Source: an uncultured Flavihumibacter sp. (lineage in GTDB: Bacteria; Bacteroidota; Bacteroidia; Chitinophagales; Chitinophagaceae). Taken from it: a DNA stretch of 64,000 nt. Shown in pieces: positions 26,894-36,656 of this stretch. The stretch's first letter is position 1. Every line of letters starts with the position of its first letter. The stretch lies in contig CABHOY010000038.1 of NCBI GenBank assembly GCA_902168105.1, positions 310,001 to 374,000 on the forward strand, in the 5' to 3' direction. The notes below the pieces were generated by a model, which was given only the letters and a program-made list of their open reading frames with translations, searched no databases and was not told the origin of the DNA. A program made the position numbers and the translations under genes.

Positions 26894-29665
26894 CTACTTC
26901 CCTGAAAAATCAAAGTAAAGCACTATTTGCAGGGCTCTTTCAGGCGCCTTTTCATAGTCGTAAAAGATATTCTTCATGCCCATTGGGCCGGTAGTTTCAT
27001 TTCTTTGTGTCTTTGTGCCGATACTGCTGATGCCCTGCATGAATGACAGGTCGCCGGTTGGGAAGATGGGCTCATAATTATGCCACTGGTCTGTTTTCCA
27101 GGCGGGCGTAAACAAGCGCAGGAAGAGGCTTTCATTCTCTGTATATACGGTAAAAGGTTGTGAAGCAGTGATAAACTTACACCAGTACATGTTAGCATGA
27201 TAACCTTTAAACTCAGGATACTTCCAGCTCTCCCCGGTTTCAGTATCATTATATTCTTTTTTCCAGATGCCAAAGCGGGTACCTTTTAACCGGTTCTTCC
27301 ATACGCGGTAAGGTCCGCTGCCCATGTATTCCACAGCACGCATTTCCTTTTCGGGGAATGAAAAGTTCACGCCGACCAGGGAAGTAAAGTAAGCAGCCGG
27401 GAAATATTGTACAGCCATCTTAATTACACCTGATGGATAGATAGTCCATTGCAGTGTGTTATAGCTGTTCTTTCTATCGAAGGTGGAAGTGATGATCAGA
27501 TTATTCCCCTGGTAGTGATGCGAGAAATCTGCAAAGTTATTTTCTCCTTCCTGGAGTACAGGGCCGTGGTTAAAAGGGATGATGGTACTCCCATGTTTCA
27601 CTTCCTGTAACAGGCCGTTCTTTTTATTAAAACTTAGCTGTATATCGGCTGCTGATACGAGCCATAGCGAGTCCTGTTCACGGATGGTCACTTTGCCTGT
27701 ACCGGTGGTGTCGATCTTCTTTGCTGTATTTGCTGCAGGTCTTGTGATAGGAAAGCTCCAGGTAAACAGCTCTTGTCCGTGAGGATCTTTCGCTGATAAG
27801 TACAGCACATCGTACGTGTTCCAGTTGGCAGGAAGGGCTAATTGTAAGACGCCTTTTCCCAAAGGTTTCAGATGGGGAGCAGTAGCTGTGCCGTTGTATA
27901 CAGCGGATGTTTCGAGTTGCTTTAACTGCCAGGTGAAATGACACTGATCAATATTGGTGAAGGCGTAGCGGTTCTCTATGTTCAGTGTACCGTCGAAGGC
28001 GGGTGTTATTTCCCGACGTTCGACATACACCGGGCTCCATACTTCTTTGATCGTAAAGAAGCTGCCTTCTTTTTCATGATGCGGGCCTACGATACCATCT
28101 GCGGCTCTGTGGTGATCAGTATCCAGTGAATCGTGTTTATCTTTTCTTACAACACCCTGGTCTGCAAAGTCCCAGAGGAAGCCACCAGCGCTGAGCGGGT
28201 TATGCCACATCCTGTCCCAGTAGTCTTCCAGTCCGGCGCCATGGCCACCATCAAACTGACCGTGCAGGAATTCAGTCGGCATGACGATCTCTTTTCCATT
28301 GTCGTAGTTGCCAATGCCGTAGTTATACTCCCGGTAATGCTGTGTTTCAATACCGTTGAATAACTGCCAGGGGTGCACAACGGGTCGTTGTTGCGGGTCC
28401 AGTTCGGGGAAGAGGTGGTCCAGCTCTTTATTATGCCCGCCTTCATTGCCATTTGCCCACAGTACAATAGATGGGTGGTTTACATCATGCTCCAGCATTT
28501 CCTTTACGAGACGGGTACCTGTTTCGATGCTGTATTTACCGTGCCATCCGGCCAATTCATCCATTACGTATAATCCAAGTGAATCACAGACATCCAGGAA
28601 ATGTGCATCGGGCGGATAATGTGACATGCGCACGGCGTTCATGTTCATGTCTTTGATCAATAGTACATCTTCAATACTGATCGCTTTACTGGTTGTTCTG
28701 CCTGTTTCCGGGCGGAAAGAATGGCGGTTCACACCTTTGAATTTCATCTTTACGCCGTTGACATAAATACCGTCGCGTTGTTTCAGTTCGATGGTGCGGA
28801 AACCGATGCGCTGGCGGAGCGAGTGTAGTACTTTCCCTTTATCGATCAGGGATATTTCTACCTGATAGAGATTGGGAAATTCAGCTGACCAGGGCTGAAT
28901 CCCGGAATAGACTGTATCGATATGAATTTCAGATGTATTGAGTGTCTTTATAATTTGTCCGCCGACCTTTTGCTGGTCATTGTCATACAATTGCAGCGCT
29001 ATTTGTGTTTGTTGCGGGGCATTTACTTTTACAATTGCATGGAGGGTCCCATCTGCTTTTGCATTCACTGCGAGGGCGGCAATATGTTGTGCAGGAAGGA
29101 CTTCAAGGAATACCGGGCGGAAGATACCGCCGAAGATCCAGAAATCAGCTTTACGTTCAGCTTCATTCACAGCCGCATTCGCAGAATGTTTAGCGACGGT
29201 GACTTCCAACAGGTTAGCTGCACCATATTTTAATAATCCGGAGATATCATATTTAAAAGCATAAAAGGCGCCCTGGTGTATGGGGCCGGCAGATCTTCCA
29301 TTGATCTTTACGGTAGCGTCGGTCATAACGCCTTCGAAAACAATGTTCACCTTTTTGCCTTTCCAGTTGGCAGGCGCCTGGAAGTTATATTTATACAAGC
29401 CACTTTCCTTGCCCCGGAGACTGTCTTTTGCGAATCCGTAGTCATATTTACCAAAACCCTGCAATTCCCAGCAGGAAGGAACGGGAATAGACGTCCATTT
29501 ACCGGCATTGCTGCCACCGGTGCAATAGAACTGCCAGTTTACGGTGTGATCGCTACCGGTGCCGGAGAGATAACTAATTTCGGTAGACTGTGCAACGGCG
29601 TCAGGTATGCAGGTTATTAAAACCAGCAGTGTGGTAAGATATCTTAGTGGAATTCGTTTCATCAT
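26894..29665 (-). CDS. Glycoside hydrolase family 2 protein (beta-galactosidase-like)
   Basis: The product has 923 residues from the ATG at 29665, which is followed directly by a signal peptide (MMKRIPLRYLTTLLVLITC...). The frame extends 38 codons further upstream, but that part is unlike the family. The order is jelly-roll sugar-binding domain, immunoglobulin-like domain, TIM barrel (about 310-600), and C-terminal beta-domains. Catalytic residues by motif are E408 in WANGNEGG (acid/base) and E465 in PTEFLHG (nucleophile). Substrate could be beta-galactoside, beta-glucuronide or beta-arabinoside. It is the first gene of the five-gene cassette; the esterase gene starts 61 nt beyond its stop. 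Confidence 0.9.
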   Translation of the reverse strand: MMKRIPLRYLTTLLVLITCIPDAVAQSTEISYLSGTGSDHTVNWQFYCTGGSNAGKWTSIPVPSCWELQGFGKYDYGFAKDSLRGKESGLYKYNFQAPANWKGKKVNIVFEGVMTDATVKINGRSAGPIHQGAFYAFKYDISGLLKYGAANLLEVTVAKHSANAAVNEAERKADFWIFGGIFRPVFLEVLPAQHIAALAVNAKADGTLHAIVKVNAPQQTQIALQLYDNDQQKVGGQIIKTLNTSEIHIDTVYSGIQPWSAEFPNLYQVEISLIDKGKVLHSLRQRIGFRTIELKQRDGIYVNGVKMKFKGVNRHSFRPETGRTTSKAISIEDVLLIKDMNMNAVRMSHYPPDAHFLDVCDSLGLYVMDELAGWHGKYSIETGTRLVKEMLEHDVNHPSIVLWANGNEGGHNKELDHLFPELDPQQRPVVHPWQLFNGIETQHYREYNYGIGNYDNGKEIVMPTEFLHGQFDGGHGAGLEDYWDRMWHNPLSAGGFLWDFADQGVVRKDKHDSLDTDHHRAADGIVGPHHEKEGSFFTIKEVWSPVYVERREITPAFDGTLNIENRYAFTNIDQCHFTWQLKQLETSAVYNGTATAPHLKPLGKGVLQLALPANWNTYDVLYLSAKDPHGQELFTWSFPITRPAANTAKKIDTTGTGKVTIREQDSLWLVSAADIQLSFNKKNGLLQEVKHGSTIIPFNHGPVLQEGENNFADFSHHYQGNNLIITSTFDRKNSYNTLQWTIYPSGVIKMAVQYFPAAYFTSLVGVNFSFPEKEMRAVEYMGSGPYRVWKNRLKGTRFGIWKKEYNDTETGESWKYPEFKGYHANMYWCKFITASQPFTVYTENESLFLRLFTPAWKTDQWHNYEPIFPTGDLSFMQGISSIGTKTQRNETTGPMGMKNIFYDYEKAPERALQIVLYFDFSGK

Positions 29666-29812
29666 CACGGGCGCACTTTTGGATGCCAAGCGGGGGTAAG
29701 TTAGTAAATGTATCCTGATATTTAAAACTCTTTTCTTTACCATAAAGGGAATCAGGCACAATAAATGTTTACCAGACACATATCTATCGGTTATATTTTT
29801 TTATAAGCGGTC

Positions 29813-29842
29813 TTGCTTAAACCAGCATATCCCTTATTTTTG
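29813..29842 (+). promoter_or_regulatory. Consensus promoter of the metal-efflux operon
   Basis: TTG (29813-29815), a spacer of exactly 19 nt, and TATTTTTG (29835-29842) match the Bacteroidota consensus fully. The predicted transcription start, near 29849, falls on or just beyond the annotated GTG at 29848. Confidence 0.75.
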
Positions 29843-29847
29843 CCCCC

Positions 29848-30225
29848 GTGAGAAAAGTATGCCTCTACATACTGGTGTTTTTTATGGCGATGGAGAGTAC
29901 CTCATTCGATCAGTTGCTGAAACTGCCTGTGCTATTCGAGCACTTTAAGGAGCATCAGCAGAGAGACCGGAATGTGGACTTACTGGAATTCCTGTCTATG
30001 CATTACTGGGGGACCGACCTTGACGACAATGATAATGACAGGGACATGCAGCTTCCCTTTAAGAAGGTGAATATCAACACACACCAGGTACTTTTCGCAC
30101 GCTTCACCAAAGCGCCCCAGATCATTACTACCGAACAGACTGTATTAAATACCTTTACCATTTACAGGGACCAATACCATCCTGAGTCCGATCTTACCTC
30201 CCCTTTCCGGCCTCCCTGTACCTGA
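29848..30225 (+). CDS. Small exported protein at the head of the CzcA efflux operon
   Basis: The product has 125 residues. It begins at a GTG with a short hydrophobic N-terminus (MRKVCLYILVFFMAMES) that looks like a signal peptide. The body is acidic and polar (FDQLLKLPVLFEHFKEH, then HYWGTDLDDNDNDRD). Similar small proteins with the LPVLFEHF stretch commonly precede CzcA-type pump genes in Bacteroidota; I know no function for them. The clustered Asp/Asn and His residues would suit metal binding, but that is conjecture. The promoter lies so close that the message must be almost leaderless, or translation starts at the ATG at 29884. Confidence 0.65.
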   Translation: MRKVCLYILVFFMAMESTSFDQLLKLPVLFEHFKEHQQRDRNVDLLEFLSMHYWGTDLDDNDNDRDMQLPFKKVNINTHQVLFARFTKAPQIITTEQTVLNTFTIYRDQYHPESDLTSPFRPPCT

Positions 30226-30333
30226 GTTGCATTTCCATTTTATTTATTGATCTATGATTGACGTATGCAGCGGTAAACCGGTGTATGCCTGTCATTCCGC
30301 AGATCCTTCCAGCAATTCATTCAACAGCAAGTA

Positions 30334-33300
30334 ATGCTTGATAAGATCATTCAATTCTCAGTTAAAAATAAACTGGTGATTGGCCTCTTCATGCTGCTAT
30401 GGGTTATCTATGGCATCTTTGAAGTAAGCCGGTTACCTATTGATGCGGTGCCTGATATTACCAATAACCAGGTACAGATTATTACCACTGCACCGGCTTT
30501 AAGTGCGCAGGACGTAGAGCGGCTGATCACCTTCCCTATTGAACAGGCGATGAGCAATATTCCTCATCTGAAGGAAAGCCGTAGTATGTCCAGGTTCGGT
30601 TTATCACTTATAACGATTGTATTTGAAGATGATGCTGACGTGTATTGGGCGCGCCAGCAGGTGAGCGAACGGTTGCAACAGGTAGAAGTGAGCGAGAGCG
30701 CCAGTAAGCCGGAACTAGCCCCAGTCACTACAGGTTTGGGGGAAATATACCAGTATGTACTGAAGCCAAAGCGGGGTTATGAAGGCAAATACAGCCTGGC
30801 AGATCTGCGTACGATACAGGACTGGATAGTGCGGCGGCAGCTTTTAGGCACGCAGGGTGTGGCTGATGTTTCCACGTTTGGCGGAGAGCTGAAGCAGTAT
30901 GAGGTGGCCATCAATCCCTACCAGTTAAAGGCATTGGGATTAACCATCGGTGATGTCTTTACTGCTTTACAAAATAATAACCAGAATACAGGCGGCGCTT
31001 ATATTGAAAAAGGTCCGACTGTTATGTATATCCGCAGTGAAGGGCTGGCGGGCAGTATAACGGACATCGAAAATATCGTTGTAAAGAATACTACCGGAGG
31101 CGTTCCTGTATTGATCAGGAATGTAGCGGAAGTACGGATGGGCGCAGCCACCCGTTATGGTGCGTTAAGTTACAATAATACAGGTGAGGTTGCAGGTGCT
31201 ATTGTGCTGATGCTGAAAGGAGAAAATTCATCCGAAGTGATCAGGAATGTTAAACAGCGCGTTGCGGAGATCCAAAAGACCTTACCGGAAGGATTGGTGA
31301 TAGAGCCTTTCCTTGACCGTACCAAGATGGTGAACAATGCGATCGGCACGGTAGAACACAACCTGCTGGAGGGAGCGCTTATTGTTGTTTTCGTATTAGT
31401 GGTCTTCCTGGGTAATCTGCGTGCGGGACTGATCGTAGCGTCAGTGATCCCGCTGTCGATGCTGTTTGCGATCATCATGATGAACACTTTCGGGGTAAGC
31501 GGTAACCTCATGAGCCTCGGTGCACTTGACTTCGGGCTGATCGTGGATGGCGCGGTGATTATTGTGGAAGCGATCCTTCATCATTTACATTTCTCAAAGA
31601 AGTATCAACATATTGATCTGTTGTCGCAGGATGATATGAACGCTGAAGTAGCGGGTTCTTCATCCCGTATGATGAATGCGGCGGTGTTCGGGCAGATCAT
31701 TATCCTGATCGTTTATCTGCCTATCCTTTCGCTGGAGGGTATTGAAGGTAAGATGTTCAAGCCGATGGCACAGACGGTGGCCTTTGCCATTCTGGGAGCG
31801 TTCATTCTCTCTCTTACTTATGTGCCGATGGTAAGTTCTTTATTCATCAGCAAAAAGATCTCCCATAAACCGAACCTGTCTGACCGTGTGATGGATAAGA
31901 TCGAAGGTGTTTATCAGCGGGCGCTTAGTCGCGCGTTGAAGATCCGGAAGGGAATTGTTGCGATGGCATTCGCATTGTTTGCTATTGCGGTGTTCATATT
32001 CAGCAGGATGGGCGGAGAATTCATTCCACAGCTGGAAGAGGGTGATTTTGCGGTGGAAACGAGGCTGCTGGTGGGAACGAATCTGAATACGACCATTGCC
32101 ACCTTTAAACAGATCAGTGGTCTTTTGAAGGATAAATTCCCTGAAGTGGACAGGATCGTTTCCCGTATAGGGACGGCTGAACTGCCGACAGATCCGATGC
32201 CTATTGAAGGAGGTGATATGATCATTGTACTGAAGGATAAATCTGAATGGACAAGTGCAGAAAGTTTTGAGGAGCTGGCTACGAAGATGTCGGATGTAGT
32301 ACAGCAGGCCATACCGGGTGTGACGTTGAGTTTCCAGTTTCCTGTGCAGATGCGTTTCAATGAACTGATGACCGGCGCCAAGCAGGATGTGGTGTGTAAG
32401 ATATTCGGAGAGGACCTTGACCTCCTGGCTAAGTACGCAGAGCAGATCGGGGCTGTGAGCAAGACAGTACGCGGTACGGCTGATCTGTATGTTGAAAAGG
32501 TGACGGGGATGCCGCAGGTAGTGATCCGTTATAACAGGAGTGAGATCGCGAAGTACGGGCTCAATATTGCGGAGGTCAATCGTACGGTGAATGCTGCATT
32601 TGCCGGTGCGGCGGCGGGAAAGGTGTATGAAGGAGAGAAACGTTTTGACCTGGTGGTCAGGGTGGGTAATGAAGGCAGGCGGAACATCGAGGACGTGCGG
32701 AACCTGATGATCGCCACGGGCACCGGTAGTCAGATACCGCTGTACCAGGTGGCGGCCATTGATGAAATTGAGGGTCCTAACCAGATACAGCGTGAAGACG
32801 CCAAACGACGGATCACTGTCGGCTTCAATGTGAGAGGGCGCGATGTGCAGTCGATCGTTGAGGAACTGCAGCAAAAGATCAACCGGAAAGTAAAACTCGA
32901 ACCGGGTTACACAATTACCTACGGAGGCGCATTTGAGAACCTGCAACAGGCGAAGAAGCGATTGAGCATCGCCGTGCCGGTAGCCTTACTGCTCATTTTC
33001 GTGATGTTATATTTCGCGTTCTCTTCCGTGAAGAAAGGGGCGCTCATTTATACGGCGATACCGCTATCGGCCATTGGCGGCGTATTTGCACTGGCGCTGC
33101 GGGGGATGCCTTTCAGCATTTCTGCCGGTGTAGGGTTCATTGCGTTGTTCGGCGTAGCGGTATTGAATGGCATTGTACTTATTTCAGAATTCAACCGTAT
33201 CAAAAAAGAAGGAAAAGTGACTGATAGTTTGCAACTGGTGATGCAGGGCACCCGTAACCGTTTGCGGCCGGTATTGATGACAGCTGCTGTAGCATCTTTA

Positions 33301-34683
33301 GGATTCCTGCCAATGGCATTGAGCAATGGTGCAGGTGCGGAGGTGCAACGTCCGTTGGCGACCGTTGTAATCGGCGGACTACTGACTGCTACCCTGCTGA
33401 CTTTATTTGTGTTGCCTGCGCTGTATCTTTTATTCGAAGGAAAGGTTAAAATAAGGCTCAATAAGGCCGTGATGATTGGTGGATTGATATTGATAGCCAT
33501 TCCTTCCGTTAAGGCCCAGAACAGCCCTGTAAATCTCAACCAGGCTATCAATATTGCGTTGAGTCACAATCTGCAGGCCACAAGCGCCCGATTGCACGAG
33601 CAGGCGGAGAACTTACGGCAGAAGACGGGTTTTGATATTCCGAAGACACAGATCAGCGCCGACTATGGACAGATCAATAGCATCCAGAAGGATAACCGTT
33701 TTGGTATTACGCAGGCGCTGAACTTCCCTTCGGTGTATAGTAATCAGAAGAAGGCATTACACGAGAATTACCTTGCTGCGCAGGCCAAAACCCAGGTGAT
33801 GGAGCAGGATATCAGGAGCGGCGTACGACGGCTTTACTATGACTGGATCTGGCTGCATGAGAAGCAGGTGTTGTTGCAATACGCTGACAGCATTTACCGC
33901 TTATTCGAAGAAAAGACCAATCTCCGGTTCAAGACCGGGGAAACCAATATACTGGAGAAAACCACTGCGGAGTCTCATCGGCAGCAGATATCCAATCAGC
34001 TGGAGATGCTTTCTGCGGACATGCAGATCACCCTTAAGCAGTTCAATGTTCTGCTGGGGGACAGTTTGTTCTATCAACCGCAGTCAGATACCATCAGGCT
34101 ATCTCTTTCCCTACCGGATACTGCGCAAGGCCAACTGCCACAGATCAAGTCACTGCAACATGAATCAGCCGCCGCTCACTGGCGCTGGCGTACAGAGAAG
34201 TCGAAGATGCTGCCTGATTTTTTTATCGGGTATAACAACCAGAGTATTTCGGGATCGCAGCTGGTAGACGGACAAGAGACCTATTTCAACAACAGCAAAC
34301 GGTTCAACTATGTGAATGCGGGTATCAGTATTCCCCTGTTCTTTGGCGCGCAACGCTCCAGGGCAGCCGCCGCACAGGTAGACTGGCAACTCTCACAGCA
34401 GCAGCTGGATTATGCGCAGTTACAGGTACGTACGGAATGGCAGAACGCCTTGACACAGCTACAGAAGTACACCGGTAGTTTACAATACTACCAGGGCAAA
34501 GGGCTCGAAAATGCAGCGGCCATTATCTTAACTGCCGATAAACAGTTTGTTGGCGGGGACATCGACTATCTGCAATGGGTCATCCTGGTGGATCAGGCAA
34601 TAGGTATCAGGAACGAATATCTTGATATGCTGAACAACTACAATCAGGCCGCCATCCAGGTACTGAAATTGCAAAATCTTTAA
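30334..34683 (+). CDS. CzcA/CusA-type heavy-metal RND pump fused to a TolC-like outer-membrane factor
   Basis: The product has 1449 residues. Residues 1 to about 1035 form a complete heavy-metal efflux RND transporter: the first helix near 14-30, periplasmic porter loops, and the family signature DFGLIVDGAVIIVEA starting at D399, whose acidic residues carry protons. At about 1045-1062 comes a hydrophobic stretch ending VKAQ that looks like an internal signal peptide. The last 390 residues are a TolC/OEP-like coiled-coil and barrel domain (LNQAINIALSHNLQATSARL, then IPLFFGAQRS). Cleavage after VKAQ could yield two proteins from one gene. The adaptor gene follows after 12 nt, so all parts of a tripartite pump are present. 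Confidence 0.93.
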   Translation: MLDKIIQFSVKNKLVIGLFMLLWVIYGIFEVSRLPIDAVPDITNNQVQIITTAPALSAQDVERLITFPIEQAMSNIPHLKESRSMSRFGLSLITIVFEDDADVYWARQQVSERLQQVEVSESASKPELAPVTTGLGEIYQYVLKPKRGYEGKYSLADLRTIQDWIVRRQLLGTQGVADVSTFGGELKQYEVAINPYQLKALGLTIGDVFTALQNNNQNTGGAYIEKGPTVMYIRSEGLAGSITDIENIVVKNTTGGVPVLIRNVAEVRMGAATRYGALSYNNTGEVAGAIVLMLKGENSSEVIRNVKQRVAEIQKTLPEGLVIEPFLDRTKMVNNAIGTVEHNLLEGALIVVFVLVVFLGNLRAGLIVASVIPLSMLFAIIMMNTFGVSGNLMSLGALDFGLIVDGAVIIVEAILHHLHFSKKYQHIDLLSQDDMNAEVAGSSSRMMNAAVFGQIIILIVYLPILSLEGIEGKMFKPMAQTVAFAILGAFILSLTYVPMVSSLFISKKISHKPNLSDRVMDKIEGVYQRALSRALKIRKGIVAMAFALFAIAVFIFSRMGGEFIPQLEEGDFAVETRLLVGTNLNTTIATFKQISGLLKDKFPEVDRIVSRIGTAELPTDPMPIEGGDMIIVLKDKSEWTSAESFEELATKMSDVVQQAIPGVTLSFQFPVQMRFNELMTGAKQDVVCKIFGEDLDLLAKYAEQIGAVSKTVRGTADLYVEKVTGMPQVVIRYNRSEIAKYGLNIAEVNRTVNAAFAGAAAGKVYEGEKRFDLVVRVGNEGRRNIEDVRNLMIATGTGSQIPLYQVAAIDEIEGPNQIQREDAKRRITVGFNVRGRDVQSIVEELQQKINRKVKLEPGYTITYGGAFENLQQAKKRLSIAVPVALLLIFVMLYFAFSSVKKGALIYTAIPLSAIGGVFALALRGMPFSISAGVGFIALFGVAVLNGIVLISEFNRIKKEGKVTDSLQLVMQGTRNRLRPVLMTAAVASLGFLPMALSNGAGAEVQRPLATVVIGGLLTATLLTLFVLPALYLLFEGKVKIRLNKAVMIGGLILIAIPSVKAQNSPVNLNQAINIALSHNLQATSARLHEQAENLRQKTGFDIPKTQISADYGQINSIQKDNRFGITQALNFPSVYSNQKKALHENYLAAQAKTQVMEQDIRSGVRRLYYDWIWLHEKQVLLQYADSIYRLFEEKTNLRFKTGETNILEKTTAESHRQQISNQLEMLSADMQITLKQFNVLLGDSLFYQPQSDTIRLSLSLPDTAQGQLPQIKSLQHESAAAHWRWRTEKSKMLPDFFIGYNNQSISGSQLVDGQETYFNNSKRFNYVNAGISIPLFFGAQRSRAAAAQVDWQLSQQQLDYAQLQVRTEWQNALTQLQKYTGSLQYYQGKGLENAAAIILTADKQFVGGDIDYLQWVILVDQAIGIRNEYLDMLNNYNQAAIQVLKLQNL

Positions 34684-34695
34684 TTTAATCAAGAC

Positions 34696-35823
34696 ATGCG
34701 ACAATATCTTTTCTTATATATTCTGTTCGTTGCCTGTAACAGCCATAAGGTGGCCCAGGAGACTACTGATGAGCAACCGGTTGACAGCAGCACAGTCGCC
34801 CTTACCAGCGATCAGATTAAAAATGCCGGTATCGAAACCGGTTATCCCTCAACTATGGCCGTTAGCGGTACCCTGCGCCTGCAGGGTACTATCGACGTCC
34901 CTCCTCAGAGTACCGTAAGCGTAAGTTTTCCGCTGGGCGGGTATCTGAAAAGGACGGACCTTCTGCCTGGAGCACACGTCAGCAAAGGCCAGGTATTGGG
35001 TGTGCTGGAAGATATGCAGTTCATCCAACTGCAACAGGACTATCTGCTGGCTAAAGAGAAATTCACTTTTGCGGATACAGAGTATAAGCGTCAGCAGGAG
35101 TTGAACGCCAGTAAAGCCAGCAGCGATAAAGTGCTTCAGCAGAGTAAGGCGGAGATGGAGAGCCAGCGGATCAACATGCAGGCATTAGCCAGAAAACTGG
35201 AGCTGATCGGGATCAATCCGCAGCACCTGAGTGCGGGGAATATCTCTAAAAGTGTGAATATCCTTTCGCCTATCAGCGGGTTTGTGTCTAAAGTGAATGT
35301 CAATATCGGCAAGTACACGGCTCCTACGGATGTCCTGTTCGAGTTGGTGAATCCCAGTGACATCCACCTGGCGTTAAGTGTGTTTGAGAAAGACGTGAAC
35401 CAGCTTTCCGTAGGGCAAAAGGTGGTTGCATACAACAATGAACATCCGGATAAACAATATACCGCCGAGATCCTGTTGATCAGCAAGAACCTGGACGAGG
35501 ACCGGATGGCTACCGTTCATTGTCATTTCCACCAGTTTGACGCGTCCCTCCTGCCAGGGATGTTCATGAATGCGGAAGTGGCGGTAAACAATGCTACAGC
35601 CTTAACTGTTAGTGAAGCGGCGATCGTTCGCTGGCAGAATAACTTTTATGTGTTTGTCGATAAGGGGCAGCACACTTTTGAGATGGTACCTGTTACTCCC
35701 GGGAATATACATGAGGGACGGGAACAGTTTTCCGCCCCAGGTGTAGATACCAGTACCAGGGTCGTTATCAAAAATGCTTATGCTTTGTTGATGAAGATGA
35801 AAAACAGCGGCGATGAAGAATAA
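34696..35823 (+). CDS. RND efflux periplasmic adaptor, CzcB-like lipoprotein
   Basis: The product has 375 residues. The N-terminus MRQYLFLYILFVAC is a lipoprotein signal with the lipid-bearing Cys at residue 14, so it is anchored in a membrane. Then come a biotinyl/lipoyl-like half motif (VPPQSTVSVSFPLGGYLKR, LPGAHVSKGQVLGVLE), an alpha-helical hairpin (about 110-175), the second lipoyl half (ILSPISGFVSKVNVNIGKYT), a beta-barrel and the membrane-proximal domain. It joins the pump to the outer-membrane channel. It lies 12 nt behind the pump gene, hence same operon. The metal exported (Co/Zn/Cd or Cu/Ag) cannot be told. Confidence 0.92.
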   Translation: MRQYLFLYILFVACNSHKVAQETTDEQPVDSSTVALTSDQIKNAGIETGYPSTMAVSGTLRLQGTIDVPPQSTVSVSFPLGGYLKRTDLLPGAHVSKGQVLGVLEDMQFIQLQQDYLLAKEKFTFADTEYKRQQELNASKASSDKVLQQSKAEMESQRINMQALARKLELIGINPQHLSAGNISKSVNILSPISGFVSKVNVNIGKYTAPTDVLFELVNPSDIHLALSVFEKDVNQLSVGQKVVAYNNEHPDKQYTAEILLISKNLDEDRMATVHCHFHQFDASLLPGMFMNAEVAVNNATALTVSEAAIVRWQNNFYVFVDKGQHTFEMVPVTPGNIHEGREQFSAPGVDTSTRVVIKNAYALLMKMKNSGDEE

Positions 35824-35853
35824 CTCCTAGCTATACCAGATCGTAAACAGAAA

Positions 35854-35880
35854 AAGGGCTGGCCAATTGGTCAGCCCTTA
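35854..35880 (-). terminator. Terminator hairpin of ung, possibly also used by the efflux operon
   Basis: AAGGGCTGGCC pairs with GGTCAGCCCTT around AATT. On the minus strand the hairpin is followed by a T5 run, directly after the ung stop. On the plus strand the T-run is lacking, so it is weaker for the efflux operon. Confidence 0.8.
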
Positions 35881-35886
35881 ACTATG

Positions 35887-36558
35887 TTATAGGCTCCAAT
35901 CCACCGGTTCGATTCCGGCTTTAGCCAGCAGTTCATTGGTTTTAGAGAAATGTTTACAGCCGAAGAAGCCCTTATCCGCGCTAAACGGCGAAGGGTGAGC
36001 TGCTTTCAGTATATGATGTTTGGTTGCGTCTATGAGGACCTGTTTGTCCTGCGCAAAACGTCCCCAGAGGATAAAAACGACGTCTTCTTTCAGGTCGGAT
36101 ACCTTTTTGATCACGGAATCCGTAAAGCTCTCCCACCCTATTTTGCTATGAGAAGCCGGTTCATTGGCCCTTACCGTCAGCATGGCGTTGAGCATCAGCA
36201 CTCCATGTTCCGCCCATTTTGTCAGGTTTCCACCTGGAGGAATGGGTAATCCGAGATCGTCCCGCATCTCCTTGTAGATATTGACCAGGGAAGGCGGCGG
36301 TTTGACGCCGTCCTGTACGGAAAAGCACAATCCGTGTGCCTGGCCGGGGTTATGGTACGGGTCCTGGCCGAGTAATACGACCTTTACCTTGTCGAACGGA
36401 GTTTTGTCAAACGCATTGAATATCAGGTTCCCGGGAGGATAAACGGTATGTCCGGCAGCTTTTTCGTGTTTGAGGGCTATTACAACCTTTTCGAAATAGG
36501 CTTTATGAAACTCATCCTTTAAGACTTCCTTCCAGCTAGGCTCGATTTTAACCTCCAT
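35887..36558 (-). CDS. ung: Uracil-DNA glycosylase
   Basis: The product has 223 residues, the usual length for family-1 uracil-DNA glycosylase. It removes uracil arising from cytosine deamination or dUMP misincorporation, starting base-excision repair. The water-activating loop G64-Q65-D66-P67-Y68-H69 and the minor-groove loop starting H188 (HPSPFSA) match the family, as do PPPSLVNIYKEM and the LLNAMLTVRANEPASH strand (here LMLNAMLTV). No signal or extension is present. It is transcribed alone between the efflux operon and the tRNA gene. Confidence 0.97.
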   Translation of the reverse strand: MEVKIEPSWKEVLKDEFHKAYFEKVVIALKHEKAAGHTVYPPGNLIFNAFDKTPFDKVKVVLLGQDPYHNPGQAHGLCFSVQDGVKPPPSLVNIYKEMRDDLGLPIPPGGNLTKWAEHGVLMLNAMLTVRANEPASHSKIGWESFTDSVIKKVSDLKEDVVFILWGRFAQDKQVLIDATKHHILKAAHPSPFSADKGFFGCKHFSKTNELLAKAGIEPVDWSL

Positions 36559-36579
36559 AGAATCTATTTTTAGAATTAT

Positions 36580-36612
36580 TTTGAATTATTAAGGGAATTT
36601 TCCATAGATTTG
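36580..36612 (+). promoter_or_regulatory. Promoter of the tRNA-Arg gene
   Basis: TTTG (36580-36583) and TAGATTTG (36605-36612), separated by 21 nt, match the consensus with slightly long spacing. The start would be about 40 nt before the mature tRNA. Confidence 0.6.
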
Positions 36613-36656
36613 CACTCCCAAATTAAACGTTAAATATAGCGAAATTTGGAGAATCC

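Noticed and set aside
31840..32946. A 368-codon reading frame on the minus strand
   Set aside because: It is entirely antisense to the conserved CzcA gene, and its residues show no family pattern or promoter.
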